A stretch of DNA of 64,000 nt from Stutzerimonas stutzeri. Lineage in GTDB: Bacteria; Pseudomonadota; Gammaproteobacteria; Pseudomonadales; Pseudomonadaceae. The notes below the pieces were generated by a model. That model did no database searches. It was not told where the DNA came from and was given only the letters and a program-made list of their open reading frames with translations. The stretch is taken from positions 1,511,231-1,575,230 of the forward strand of contig NZ_CP007441.1 of assembly GCF_000590475.1 (NCBI RefSeq), read 5' to 3'. The translations under genes and the position numbers were made by a program. Shown piece after piece: positions 25,848 through 34,470 of the stretch (within the stretch, counting starts at the first letter, position 1; every line of letters starts with the position of its first letter).

Positions 25848-26834
25848 ATGGCACTTTCGCAACTTCGCACGCGCCTATCCCTCGCGACAGTCCTGATCTG
25901 CCTTCCGCTGGCAAGTCAGGCTGATCTGTATTCATTGAAGATCGAAAACGATGTGTTTCCTGCCGGTACTGATGGGCACTACACCAACGGTTTCGAGCTG
26001 ATGAATTCGTTCAAGCCTGAGGCTGATCATTGGTCGCGGCGGTTTGCGGAGGTGATGCCGGGATGGGGCGCCGATCAGGTGGACAACGTCGCCTACCGCT
26101 TAGGCCATCAACTTTACACGCCCGATAACATCAGGCGCGCCGAGCTGATCGAAGATGATCGTCCCTACGCCGCGCTGCTGTTTGCCGGTATGTCGATTTT
26201 CTCGGATGACCAACACGAAGGTTGGCGCGGCACCAGCGGCTTGCATCTCGATGTGGGCATCGTGGGGCCGGCAGCAGGTGGGGAAAGGATCCAGCGCAGG
26301 GTCCACGAGATCACCAACAGCGACGAGCCTCGTGGCTGGGACAACCAACTGCGCAATGAACCCTTCGTCAACCTGGGGTACCAGCACCGCTGGTGGTTGC
26401 AACAGCGCCTTGGCTGGCTGGAGTTCGAATACGGCCCGAGCGCGGGGTTTGCGCTGGGCAATCTCTATACCTATGGCTCTGCCGGGTTTGGGCTGCGCAT
26501 CGGCCAGCGATTGGAGCGTAGTTTCAGTATCCCGGCCGTGGCGCCCGCGCAAAGCGGCAGCATGTTTTTCGACCAGGGCGGTGGGTTTGCCTGGAGCCTG
26601 TTCGCCAACGTTGAAGGTCGCTACATGGCTCAGAACATGTTGCTCGAGGGCAACACCTTCAAGGACAGCCATTCGGTGGACCCCAACGAGTGGGTTGGCG
26701 ATGCAAAAGCGGGGGTTGCGCTGACGTGGAACAGCTGGCAGGTGGCGTTCGCCAGTGTCTGGCGGACTCATGAATTCGTCGGCCAAAACGATCATGATCA
26801 ATTCGGTTCACTGACGATTTCGGCCTGGTTCTGA
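25848..26834 (+). CDS. LpxR-like outer-membrane lipid A deacylase (DUF2219)
   Basis: A predicted outer-membrane beta-barrel that removes the 3'-acyloxyacyl group of lipid A. The 328-residue precursor has a signal peptide cleaved after ASQA (residue 25). In mature numbering Asn9 and Asp10 (ENDVF) coincide with the catalytic Asn and Asp of Salmonella LpxR. The later histidine in GPAAGGERIQRRVHEI (precursor H153) fits the catalytic His region. GTDGHYTNG and DRPYAALLFAG are family motifs. The C-terminus (LTISAWF) is a typical terminal strand ending in Phe. It has a good AAGGAG ribosome site. It follows phoX by 122 nt but a shared role is not evident. Confidence 0.85.
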   Translation: MALSQLRTRLSLATVLICLPLASQADLYSLKIENDVFPAGTDGHYTNGFELMNSFKPEADHWSRRFAEVMPGWGADQVDNVAYRLGHQLYTPDNIRRAELIEDDRPYAALLFAGMSIFSDDQHEGWRGTSGLHLDVGIVGPAAGGERIQRRVHEITNSDEPRGWDNQLRNEPFVNLGYQHRWWLQQRLGWLEFEYGPSAGFALGNLYTYGSAGFGLRIGQRLERSFSIPAVAPAQSGSMFFDQGGGFAWSLFANVEGRYMAQNMLLEGNTFKDSHSVDPNEWVGDAKAGVALTWNSWQVAFASVWRTHEFVGQNDHDQFGSLTISAWF

Positions 26835-26836
26835 TT

Positions 26837-26854
26837 GGTTACCAGTCTGTAACC
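26837..26854. repeat. Inverted repeat GGTTAC-N6-GTAACC
   Basis: A perfect 6-bp inverted repeat begins 3 nt after the stop of the lipid A deacylase gene. It could be a small operator or a weak 3' hairpin; no T-run follows. Confidence 0.4.
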
Positions 26855-26899
26855 CTCGAAATAGACGGGTCAGTCGATAAATAGCAACAAGATTTTAGA

Positions 26900-26916
26900 T
26901 GAAACAGAATGTTTCA
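26900..26916. promoter_or_regulatory. Candidate operator TGAAACA-N3-TGTTTCA upstream of the dehydrogenase operon
   Basis: TGAAACAGAATGTTTCA is a perfect 7-bp inverted repeat in an AT-rich patch 139 bp before the small-subunit start. Its size and symmetry fit a dimeric activator or repressor. I cannot assign the protein. Confidence 0.45.
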
Positions 26917-27054
26917 CAGGCAGTCCCTTTGAATACCCAGACGAAACGAGCGGGCATCCCAAGCCGGTAGAAATCGGTCGGTTGTCCCTGCGTTCCGCCA
27001 AGTCTGGTGAGTGCATGGCCAGTTCGGTCTGCACATCACGTCAAAGGACTCCGC

Positions 27055-27807
27055 ATGAAAGACAACCGTACCCGTGGCCTGACTCGTCGACAGCTGCTTT
27101 TCTCATCCGTGACCGGCCTTGCCGTTGGCGCCGCAGCGACCGCCAAGGCCACCACCCTGACCGGCATCCCACCCTGGCAGCCCTTCGATCAGAATGGCCC
27201 CATGCACTACGACTCGCCCGGCTGGCGGTTCTTCACAGAGAACGAGGTGAGAGAGGTGACGGCCATCGTCGATCGGCTGATTCCGGCCGATGACTTGAGT
27301 GTCAGTGGCAGCGACGCGGGTTGCGTGGTGTTCATGGATCGTCAGCTGGCGAGCAACTACGGCGATGCGAGCCGTCTTTACATGGCCGGGCCTTTCCAGG
27401 AAGGCACGCCGGAGCAGGGCGACCAGTCCCGTTTCACCCCGCGCGAGCGGATGCGTCTGGGCCTCACCGGGCTCGACAAGCTATGCCAGTCGCGTCATCA
27501 GCAGCCGTTCAGCGCCCTGACCCCCGAGCAGCAGGACGGGTTGCTCGCAGAACTGGAAAAGGGCGGTGTCCCGTTGGAGGGCATGGACTCGAAACTGTTC
27601 TTCGAGCAGGTATTGGGCAACACCATGGAAGGGTTTTTCGGCGATCCCATCTATGGCGGCAACCGCGACATGGTGTCCTGGAAAATGGTCGGCTTTCCCG
27701 GCGCGCGGTATGACTATCGCCGCTACATCGCATTGCACAACCAGAAGCTGGACCTGGTGCCGTTATCGATCATCGGCGGCGACTCCTGGAATGCGAGGGC
27801 GTCGAAA
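27055..27807 (+). CDS. Gluconate 2-dehydrogenase subunit 3 family protein (Tat-exported small subunit)
   Basis: The small subunit of a three-component membrane-bound FAD dehydrogenase. It is 250 residues with a twin-arginine signal (LTRRQLLFSS, about 9-18) and a helical domain with the typical N-terminal FFTENEVREVTAIVDRLIPADD. Near its C-terminus are FFGDPIYGGNRDMVSWKMVGFPGARYDYR, a signature of this family. It probably escorts the flavoprotein through Tat. The start at ATG 27055 has AAAGGA upstream. The stop overlaps the start of the GMC subunit by 4 nt, and the cytochrome gene follows, giving a complete set. Confidence 0.92.
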
Positions 27808-29573
27808 TGATCAAGAAGCTTCCTGCTACAGACGTTGTGGTCATCGGGCTGGGCTGGGCCGGGTCGATCATCGCCAATGAGCTGGCCGACGAGGGGCTTG
27901 ATGTCATCGCCCTCGAACGTGGCCCCTGGCGCGATACCGCGCGTGATTTCAACATCGCCTCGGTGACCGACGAATTGCGCTACCTGCGCCGTCAGGAACT
28001 GATGCTGCGGCCTATGCAGAACGCCGTGACGGTACGCAACAACCCGACGCAGATAGCTCTGCCGATGCGCGAATGGGGCTCCTTCCACCCTGGCAACGGT
28101 GTGGGCGGGGCGGGTAACCACTGGGCCGGGATCACCTTTCGCTTCCAGCCCAATGAGTTTCGCCTCAAGAGCCACCTGACCGAGCGCTACGGCGCCGACG
28201 CCATTCCCGAAGAGCTCACCCTGCAGGATTGGGGCACCGACTGGTCCGAGATGGAGCCGCACTACAGTGCCTTTGAGCGCCTGGCTGGTACTTCGGGCAA
28301 GGCGGGCAACCTCAATGGCAAGATCCAGGAAGGCGGTAACCCCTTCGAAGGCAGTCGTTCGATCGAATACCCGACGCCGCCGCTTGATCAGCCCTACGGC
28401 CCGACCCTGTTTGCGAATACGGTGCGCGAGCTGGGTTATCGTCCGTTTCCGGTGCCGTCCTCGCTGGCTTCCCAGGCGTATACCAACCAGTTGGGCGTCA
28501 CCATGGGGCCCTGCACCTTTTGCGGGTTCTGCACCAACTACGGCTGCGCCAATTACTCCAAGGCCAGCCCACTGGTGAACGTGCTGCCAGCCCTGATGCG
28601 CAAGCCTAACTTCACCGCGGTCACCCACGCCGAGGTGTTGCGCGTCACCCTCGATTCCACCGGCAAGCGCGCCACCGGCGTCGTGTATGTCGACACCTCG
28701 GGCAACCAGTACGAGCAGCCGGCGGACCTGGTGATCGTCAGCGCCTTCACGTTCGAGAACGTGCGGCTGATGCTGCTCTCTGGCGTCGGCAAACCCTATG
28801 ACCCGGTCACCAATACCGGCACCACCGGGCGCAACTACGCCTACCAGACGGCCAATAGCGTGCAGCTGTTCTTCGATGACAAGAACTTCAACCCGTTCAT
28901 CGGCGCTGGCGCCGTGGGCATGGGCATCGACGAATTCAACAACGACAACTACGACCACTCGGGGCTCGGCTTCTTCGGCGGCGGCAGCATCCGCGTGACG
29001 CCGGTTGGCGCGTCGCCGATAGGCACTCGGCCCGTCCCGCCCGGTACGCCGCGCTGGGGCTCGAAATGGAAGCAGGCCACGGTGGACAACTACCTCAGCA
29101 CCATGTCCATCGGGTGCGAGGCGAGCAGCTACAGCACCCGCACCAATTACCTGTCGCTGGACCCGACCTACAAAGATCCGCACGGCAGACCATTGCTGCG
29201 CATCACCTTCGATTTCTCGGAGAATGACCGCAAGATGTCGCGCTTTTCCATCGAAAAGCTCGCTGAGATCGCCGCGCCGATGAACCCGCGGCAGGTGGTC
29301 AAAACCTACCAGGACGGCCACTGGAACAGTGGTCCGTACCAGTCCTCCCATGTGGTCGGTGGCTTCGTCATGGGCGCCGATCCTTCCACCAGCTCGGTCA
29401 ACAAGCACCTGCAGGTCTGGGATGTGCCGAACCTGTTCGTCGTCGGTGCCAGCGCCTTTCCGCAAAATCCGGGTTACAACCCGACCGGGACCGTGGGTGC
29501 GCTGGCGTTCAAGGCAGCCGATGCGATCCGCCGCCTGTACCTGAAGAACCCAGGGGAGATGATTTCCGTATGA
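27807..29573 (+). CDS. GMC-family FAD dehydrogenase catalytic subunit (gluconate 2-dehydrogenase-like)
   Basis: The catalytic flavoprotein of a periplasmic alcohol/sugar-acid dehydrogenase (588 residues). It has VVIGLGWAGSIIANELADEGLDVIALERG near residues 10-38 for FAD, GVGGAGNHWAG, and C-terminal SAFPQNPGYNPTGTVGALAF. A four-cysteine cluster, CTFCGFCTNYGC at residues 236-247, suggests an Fe-S cluster that passes electrons toward the heme subunit, as in FAD glucose dehydrogenase. It has no signal of its own and probably travels with the Tat-exported small subunit. It overlaps both neighbours by 4 nt. Gluconate is the family name; the real substrate is open. Confidence 0.92.
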   Translation: MIKKLPATDVVVIGLGWAGSIIANELADEGLDVIALERGPWRDTARDFNIASVTDELRYLRRQELMLRPMQNAVTVRNNPTQIALPMREWGSFHPGNGVGGAGNHWAGITFRFQPNEFRLKSHLTERYGADAIPEELTLQDWGTDWSEMEPHYSAFERLAGTSGKAGNLNGKIQEGGNPFEGSRSIEYPTPPLDQPYGPTLFANTVRELGYRPFPVPSSLASQAYTNQLGVTMGPCTFCGFCTNYGCANYSKASPLVNVLPALMRKPNFTAVTHAEVLRVTLDSTGKRATGVVYVDTSGNQYEQPADLVIVSAFTFENVRLMLLSGVGKPYDPVTNTGTTGRNYAYQTANSVQLFFDDKNFNPFIGAGAVGMGIDEFNNDNYDHSGLGFFGGGSIRVTPVGASPIGTRPVPPGTPRWGSKWKQATVDNYLSTMSIGCEASSYSTRTNYLSLDPTYKDPHGRPLLRITFDFSENDRKMSRFSIEKLAEIAAPMNPRQVVKTYQDGHWNSGPYQSSHVVGGFVMGADPSTSSVNKHLQVWDVPNLFVVGASAFPQNPGYNPTGTVGALAFKAADAIRRLYLKNPGEMISV

Positions 29574-30796
29574 AAACGTTTCCCTCTCTCTGTGTCGGCG
29601 CGCTCGGCCTCATGGCTGGCATCGCCCACGCTGCCGATGGCAGCGACTCCTATGATCTGGTTGCCCGCGGCCGCTACCTCGCCGAGCTGGGCGACTGCAC
29701 CGCCTGCCACACTTTGCCGGGTAAGGCGCCGTACTCCGGCGGTGTCGCCATCGAGACACCATTCGGCAACGTTCTTGGAGCCAACATCACGCCGGATGCG
29801 GAAACCGGCATCGGCGCCTGGTCGTTCGAGGACTTCCAGAACACCATGTCCAACGGTCATGCGCGTGGCGGCAAGCGCCTCTATGCGGCCATGCCCTATA
29901 CCGCCTATACCAAGGTGACACGCGAGGATAACCGTGCACTGTGGGCGTATCTGAACTCGCTCGAGCCGGTCAAGCACGAGGTCGAAACCAACCAGTTGCC
30001 GTTCCCGTTCAACATTCGCACGAGCCTGATCGCCTGGAATTGGATGGCCTTCGATGAAGGCGAATATCAGCCGGATCCGGAACAGTCCGAACAGTGGAAT
30101 CGGGGCGCTTATCTGGTACAGGGGTTGGGACATTGTGGCAGTTGCCACACACCCAAGAGCCTGATCGGCGGCGACAAGGACGACGAGTTCCTCACCGGTA
30201 GCAACTTGCAAAGCTGGATGGCGCCCGATATCACGGGCAACAGCCATACCGGGATCGGGCGCTGGAGCGAGGCGGAAATCGTCAGCTATTTGAAAACCGG
30301 CGCCAACCGTTTCGATATGGCGTCAGGGCCCATGGCTGAGGCGGTGGAGCATTCCACCCAGCACTGGAAGGATGCGGATCTTTCCGCCGTTGCGGTGTAT
30401 CTCAAGAGTCTTGGTGATGGAGAACAGGAGTCGCCAACGCCCCTGGCGGCAGATAGCGCGAACATGCGCACCGGCGCGCTTATCTACGAAGATCAGTGCT
30501 CGGCCTGCCACACGCCGGATGGAGAGGGCATCACCAACCTCTTCCCACGGCTTGCGCAGGCGCCGCTGGTCAACAGTAGCGATGCAACCTCGCTGATTCG
30601 CGTGGTGCTGGCGGGCAGCCGTGCCGGGGCAACCGATGCGGCGCCGACGGCACCGGCCATGCCGTCGTTCGCCTGGAACATGTCTGATCAGCACATTGCC
30701 GATGTGTTGACCTACGTGCGCAACAGTTGGGGCAACGCAGCGGCGGCGGTATCCGCTGACGACGTTAAAGGATTGCGTGAGGACCTGAAGCCCTGA
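29570..30796 (+). CDS. Triheme cytochrome c subunit of membrane-bound dehydrogenase
   Basis: Carries electrons from the flavoprotein to ubiquinone or the terminal oxidase at the periplasmic face of the inner membrane. The 408-residue precursor has a signal peptide (about 1-21) and three heme c motifs: CTACH (43-47), CGSCH (189-193) and CSACH (310-314). NVLGANITPDAETGIG and PDITGNSHTGIGRW give the repeated pattern of the alcohol/gluconate dehydrogenase cytochrome family. No strong C-terminal membrane anchor is apparent. It starts within the end of the GMC gene (4-nt overlap) and ends the operon. Confidence 0.93.
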   Translation: MKTFPSLCVGALGLMAGIAHAADGSDSYDLVARGRYLAELGDCTACHTLPGKAPYSGGVAIETPFGNVLGANITPDAETGIGAWSFEDFQNTMSNGHARGGKRLYAAMPYTAYTKVTREDNRALWAYLNSLEPVKHEVETNQLPFPFNIRTSLIAWNWMAFDEGEYQPDPEQSEQWNRGAYLVQGLGHCGSCHTPKSLIGGDKDDEFLTGSNLQSWMAPDITGNSHTGIGRWSEAEIVSYLKTGANRFDMASGPMAEAVEHSTQHWKDADLSAVAVYLKSLGDGEQESPTPLAADSANMRTGALIYEDQCSACHTPDGEGITNLFPRLAQAPLVNSSDATSLIRVVLAGSRAGATDAAPTAPAMPSFAWNMSDQHIADVLTYVRNSWGNAAAAVSADDVKGLREDLKP

Positions 30797-30801
30797 GGGA
30801 A

Positions 30802-30829
30802 GCGGAGAGGCGGCGCTCGCTGCCTCCGC
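30802..30829. terminator. Hairpin between convergent cytochrome and ydbL genes
   Basis: GCGGAG(A)GGC pairs with GCCTCCGC with one bulged base. No long T-run is present, so termination strength is uncertain. Confidence 0.4.
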
Positions 30830-30836
30830 GGTTGGC

Positions 30837-31181
30837 TTACTTCTTAACCCAGCTCCCGTTCAGCTGGATGATCTGGCCGGACGGGGTTTTCTCCAGCGCT
30901 TTCTTGCCGGCAATAGCCTCGACGTCGCTGACGCTGATGCCGTTCTTCTGTGCCAGGCGATGGTATTCGGCACGCCGCGCCTGGTTGATCTGGCTGGCGA
31001 TTTCTTCGGCCTGTCCTGTGCTTTGCACCACACCCAGATAGCCGTCCGGCTTCTCACCGAGCTGGCCGCTGGCCTTGGCCTGGCCGAGCGCGGACATGGC
31101 TTCGTTGAGCGACATCGCAGAGGCGGGCAGCGCCAGGCAGAGCGCCATGAGCAGGGTTCCGAGTTTCAAATAGCTTTTCAT
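30837..31181 (-). CDS. ydbL: YdbL family periplasmic protein (DUF1318)
   Basis: A 114-residue exported protein with a signal peptide (about 1-22, ending PASA). The domain contains EKPDGYLGVVQSTGQAEEIASQINQARRAEYHRLAQKNG followed by VEAIAGKKALEKTPSGQIIQ, characteristic of YdbL. In E. coli it works with YnbE and YdbH, possibly as a chaperone that keeps the YdbH-YnbE bridge in order. It lies last in a ydbH-ynbE-ydbL operon, 8 nt after ynbE, with an AGGACT ribosome site. Confidence 0.88.
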   Translation of the reverse strand: MKSYLKLGTLLMALCLALPASAMSLNEAMSALGQAKASGQLGEKPDGYLGVVQSTGQAEEIASQINQARRAEYHRLAQKNGISVSDVEAIAGKKALEKTPSGQIIQLNGSWVKK

Positions 31182-31189
31182 GTGAGTCC

Positions 31190-31381
31190 TCAGAATAGGC
31201 CGCTGTCTTCGTTGATGATCGAGTCGAGCTGCTTGTCGACCTTGATGTAGATCTCGTGCTCGATTTTCACGTTGAGGTTGATGTTGATCGGCTCGTTGGG
31301 CACGGCCAGTTCAACCCGTGGTGTACAGGCACTGGCAAGCAGGGCCAGCGCCAGAATGCTGATGGGGTGGCACAACCGCAT
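31190..31381 (-). CDS. ynbE: YnbE family outer-membrane lipoprotein
   Basis: A 63-residue lipoprotein with a signal ending LLASAC (acylated Cys near residue 19) and the short mature domain VELAVPNEPININLNVKIEHEIYIKVDKQL, a single beta-rich strand set typical of YnbE. In E. coli YnbE oligomerises at the C-terminus of YdbH to complete a lipid bridge to the outer membrane. The start at ATG 31381 has an AGGAGA site; a longer in-frame start at 31423 would hide the lipoprotein signal. It sits between ydbH and ydbL. Confidence 0.9.
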   Translation of the reverse strand: MRLCHPISILALALLASACTPRVELAVPNEPININLNVKIEHEIYIKVDKQLDSIINEDSGLF

Positions 31382-31419
31382 GACGGTGTTCTCCTGGTCG
31401 AAGTCGCCGCTACAGTGCC

Positions 31420-33981
31420 TCATCTGAGGCGCTCCTGCACGCGCCGTTGAATGGTTTCGCTGACGCGGTCAGACAATTGGAGGCTGGTTAGCAGGGCGGG
31501 AATATCTTCCTCGAGGTTGATCGAAAAATTGATAGGGCGGCCGCCCTCCAGCGCGGGATTGCGCCCGTGCAGCTTGAGGCCCAGATCCAGCGTGCCGTCG
31601 GCAGCATAGTGCACGTTGCTGGCGAGCAGGTCGTAGTGGAAGTCATCCAGTGCCTCGGTCACCAGGCGCATGGCCGGGTTGGCCTGGCCCAGCGCCTGGA
31701 TTTTAGGCGAGCGGAATTGCAGCGCGCCGCCGGGTTCGCGTGCCTGCAGCGAGCCCTGTTCGATGCTGATTCCGGCTTCGCTGCGCTGCAATTCCAGCTC
31801 GCCATCGATCACGCCGGTGCCGGAGAGCCCTTCGGCGGGGTAGGCGTCGAGCAGCAAGGGCAGTTGCAGGCCACGCAGGTGAGCCTTCAACTGCTGGGTG
31901 TTCGCCGACAGATCGACTTTTCCAGCGTCTACCCAGAGTCGGCCGCCCAGCAGGTGTACTTCGGCGGTTCTCCAGCTTAGGCGGCCCTGATCAATGCGAT
32001 TGATGTCGCCCGTATATTGGCCGTTGAACTGCAACGGACCGAAGGTGAAACCGGGATTGGCTTGTCGCAGCGTCAGTTCCGGTATCTCAAGTTGCAGCTG
32101 GTTTTTGCGCAGCGTGGCCGACAGATTCGCGTCCAGCCCGCTCAACTCAGTGCGGTCGTAGATGCCGCCGAGTCCCTTGGCGGTTAGCGTCGCGGTCACC
32201 TCGGAAGGACCGTTCGCCGGTAGATCGAGTTGACCCTGCCCTTGCAGCCGTCCGGTGTTCAGTTCTAGCAATTGTGGCCAATCGGCGAGCGTGGCGGCCA
32301 ACGGATTGCCCGCGCGAAGAAACGTTTCCGGGAGGCTCGCGTGCAGGCGGGTCGCGCCTCTGGACCAGTTGTGATCGAGCTTCACGGGCAGGGTGAGCCC
32401 GGCGTCGTTGTGCAGCGGCCCGTCGAGCGAGAGCCGTTCGCGGTCGGCATCGAGTTTGCCGCTCCAGCGCCAGCCTCGTGGCTGCAATGTCGGTTGCCTG
32501 AGCTCGGCGATTGTCATCGCGGCCTGGCCGTTGACCTGGAGCTTCTGCAACTGGCGATCGGCAAAGTTCGCCTCGATATCCATGCCGGAAAAATTCAGCC
32601 GTAGCGCATTCGCCAGCAGGTCGGTGCCGCTGCTCAAATGGTCCAGTGTGATCTGCGAATCGTTGTCGAGTTGGATGGCGGCGTCTTTCAAGGAGGCGCG
32701 GCCATGCAGTCGCAGGTCGGCGGCCAGGCCTTTAAGGCGGGCATCTGGGAACAAGAGCTCAGGGCTTTGCAGGCGTAGACGGGTCTGTTCCAGCGATAGC
32801 GCGTAGGGCGCACTGGTCTCGAGGACAATTTGGCTGTCGAGCGTGAGCGGTGTAGGGCCGCTGGCGGCGAAATGCACCTGCAAAGGCAGCCGCGATGCCG
32901 ATTGGCCCGCGACCGTCGGCGTGATTTTCAGGTTGGCAGCGTCGGGTCTTAGCTGTGCCGGGAGTTTGGAGACCAGCGCCGCCGCCGGTCGCAGCTGCAG
33001 GTCGGTTACAAGCTCGGTGGGTATCCATGTGCCGCCATCGACTTGGGTGGCCAGGTCCAGCTGCCCCTGCAACTGGCCTATGCCTACCACTGGCCAGGGC
33101 GCCGGCAGGTTCGCCGAGAGGCGAAACTCGCCGTCCAGCGTTTCCCATGCGCCGGCCAGGTCGCCGGTATTCAGGTGCAGCGCCCAACCGGCACCGATGC
33201 GCATCTGCTCCGGCAACTCGGGGAGCGCTGGCGGTTCGTAGTCCAGCCAGTCGCCGAGCCATTCGAGCAGCCACGGTGCTTCCGGTAGTTCACTCAAGGC
33301 CAGCGCGCCGCGCCACAGTGTCGAGTCGGCGCCCGGCGTCAGTTGGTTCTGCATGGAAAGGCGCTGCTTGCCGTCCAGCAGCAGTCGCAGGTTCAAGTGT
33401 GTTTCGTTGTTCCGATCATAGGCGTCCAGCGTCGCCGTCAGACGATGCGCATGGTGTGCAAGCTGCAGGCTTAGCGTGGCCGGCAGCGGTTTCTCGCCCG
33501 CGTGCTGCCAGCTCATTTCACCCTGTTCTTGGCAGACGCCGCTCGCGCAGGGCAAGGCCAGGGCGAGCGAAACAATATGTCCGTTATGGGGCACCCAGTC
33601 TGCCCAGCGTTCCAGTTCCTGGCGATCAGGCAAGGCCAGCCGTTGCGCGCTGTCGTCCGCGGCGGCTGGCGGTTGCCATTGAACCTCGAGGCGATCGATG
33701 TCCAGCGAACGAAGGCGTAGCGGCCACCCACTTTCGATGCCGAGCCGCAAGGTGTCGGCCGTCAGTGAGAGCCGTTCGTCGCTCGGCGTGTGCCGAACCA
33801 CGACAAGTTGTCGCACCTCGAGGTGATTGTCGGTCAACCGCAGCCCACTGACGTCGAACGTGACGATACCGAGCTCGCGCTTGAGTTGGTTCCAGCGAAT
33901 GCCACCGTAGACCCCGATGCCCAGGACGAGCAGGACCAGACCCGTGACCGCCAAGATCAGGACTTTCCGCCGCTTTGCCAT
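31420..33981 (-). CDS. ydbH: YdbH family AsmA-like intermembrane lipid transport protein
   Basis: An 853-residue AsmA-like protein anchored by one N-terminal helix (about 7-28, KVLILAVTGLVLLVLGIGVYGGI), the rest periplasmic. It has the long repetitive beta-strand pattern of the TamB/YhdP/YdbH group, thought to form a hydrophobic groove carrying phospholipids to the outer membrane. The C-terminal part (GTLDLGLKLHGRNPALEGGRPINFSINLEEDIPALLTSL) matches the dicarboxylate-like DUF at the end of YdbH. The operon with ynbE and ydbL reproduces the E. coli order. Homologues range around 850-880 residues, so this is full length. Confidence 0.9.
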   Translation of the reverse strand: MAKRRKVLILAVTGLVLLVLGIGVYGGIRWNQLKRELGIVTFDVSGLRLTDNHLEVRQLVVVRHTPSDERLSLTADTLRLGIESGWPLRLRSLDIDRLEVQWQPPAAADDSAQRLALPDRQELERWADWVPHNGHIVSLALALPCASGVCQEQGEMSWQHAGEKPLPATLSLQLAHHAHRLTATLDAYDRNNETHLNLRLLLDGKQRLSMQNQLTPGADSTLWRGALALSELPEAPWLLEWLGDWLDYEPPALPELPEQMRIGAGWALHLNTGDLAGAWETLDGEFRLSANLPAPWPVVGIGQLQGQLDLATQVDGGTWIPTELVTDLQLRPAAALVSKLPAQLRPDAANLKITPTVAGQSASRLPLQVHFAASGPTPLTLDSQIVLETSAPYALSLEQTRLRLQSPELLFPDARLKGLAADLRLHGRASLKDAAIQLDNDSQITLDHLSSGTDLLANALRLNFSGMDIEANFADRQLQKLQVNGQAAMTIAELRQPTLQPRGWRWSGKLDADRERLSLDGPLHNDAGLTLPVKLDHNWSRGATRLHASLPETFLRAGNPLAATLADWPQLLELNTGRLQGQGQLDLPANGPSEVTATLTAKGLGGIYDRTELSGLDANLSATLRKNQLQLEIPELTLRQANPGFTFGPLQFNGQYTGDINRIDQGRLSWRTAEVHLLGGRLWVDAGKVDLSANTQQLKAHLRGLQLPLLLDAYPAEGLSGTGVIDGELELQRSEAGISIEQGSLQAREPGGALQFRSPKIQALGQANPAMRLVTEALDDFHYDLLASNVHYAADGTLDLGLKLHGRNPALEGGRPINFSINLEEDIPALLTSLQLSDRVSETIQRRVQERLR

Positions 33982-34340
33982 GCATCTTCTCGTTGTCTTC
34001 GACGGTTAAGCATACCCCGTCGGTTGGGGCGAACGACCGTGCGCGGGACTGGCGTGTCCGGCGACACGTCGTTGCAGATAAAGTTCCAAGTTTTGCCGCG
34101 TCGAGTTACGCAGAGGCGCTTGGGACGGCCTTTTACGCCTGCTGCGCCAAACTTGTGCACATTCGTCGGAAAGGCTTGTCAAGCGCTTATGACAAACTGT
34201 CGCAAATGGGTCTGGCTCATAGATCGATATTAACTAGCTGAAAAATAAGGAAATTTTTCATTGGTGAAAAAAACGTCAGTTTAACCGCAGGCCGCTAACC
34301 ATAGGCGCTGGCGAAATGTGTAACCTGTTTGTCCACCGAG
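33982..34340. other. AT-rich intergenic region between ydbH and Sel1-repeat gene
   Basis: A divergent region, likely holding the ydbH promoter at its left. From about 34200 it turns AT-rich, unlike the GC-rich surroundings. I see no gene in it. The DnaA-box pair and the Sel1 gene promoter at its right end are listed separately. Confidence 0.5.
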
Positions 34341-34370
34341 TTATCCACAGCTTCTGTGGATTATTTTTTT
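34341..34370. promoter_or_regulatory. Inverted DnaA-box-like pair / hairpin with T-run
   Basis: TTATCCACA (34341-34349) equals the consensus DnaA box. The mirror copy TGTGGATTA (34355-34363) differs at one base. Together they form an ATCCACAG/TGTGGAT hairpin followed by ATTTTTTT, which also looks like an intrinsic terminator. It lies between divergent genes, so a terminator would have nothing to stop from the left. Confidence 0.5.
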
Positions 34371-34406
34371 ATGTGAATCGGTTCGCTTTTTTTAGTTTTT
34401 TGCAAG

Positions 34407-34436
34407 ACTTTAACTCTGTGAAAAAAGGAGTAGAGT
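34407..34436 (+). promoter_or_regulatory. Candidate promoter of the Sel1-repeat gene
   Basis: TAGAGT (34431-34436) followed by a GCGCGCC discriminator resembles the -10 of the tRNA-Ser promoter in this window. A weak -35 (TTTAAC) lies 16 bp upstream. If real, the GTG at 34435 is part of the promoter and not a start codon. Confidence 0.4.
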
Positions 34437-34470
34437 GCGCGCCCTTGTTCCCCCGAAGCTCTCGGTGACC

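Noticed and set aside
27723..29465. Antisense open frame (580 codons) across the GMC subunit gene
   Set aside because: The sense strand has the FAD and cysteine motifs and 4-nt overlaps with both neighbours.
34341..34363. Chromosome or plasmid replication origin
   Set aside because: Only two DnaA-like boxes are present, without dnaA, dnaN, gidA, repA or an iteron array nearby.
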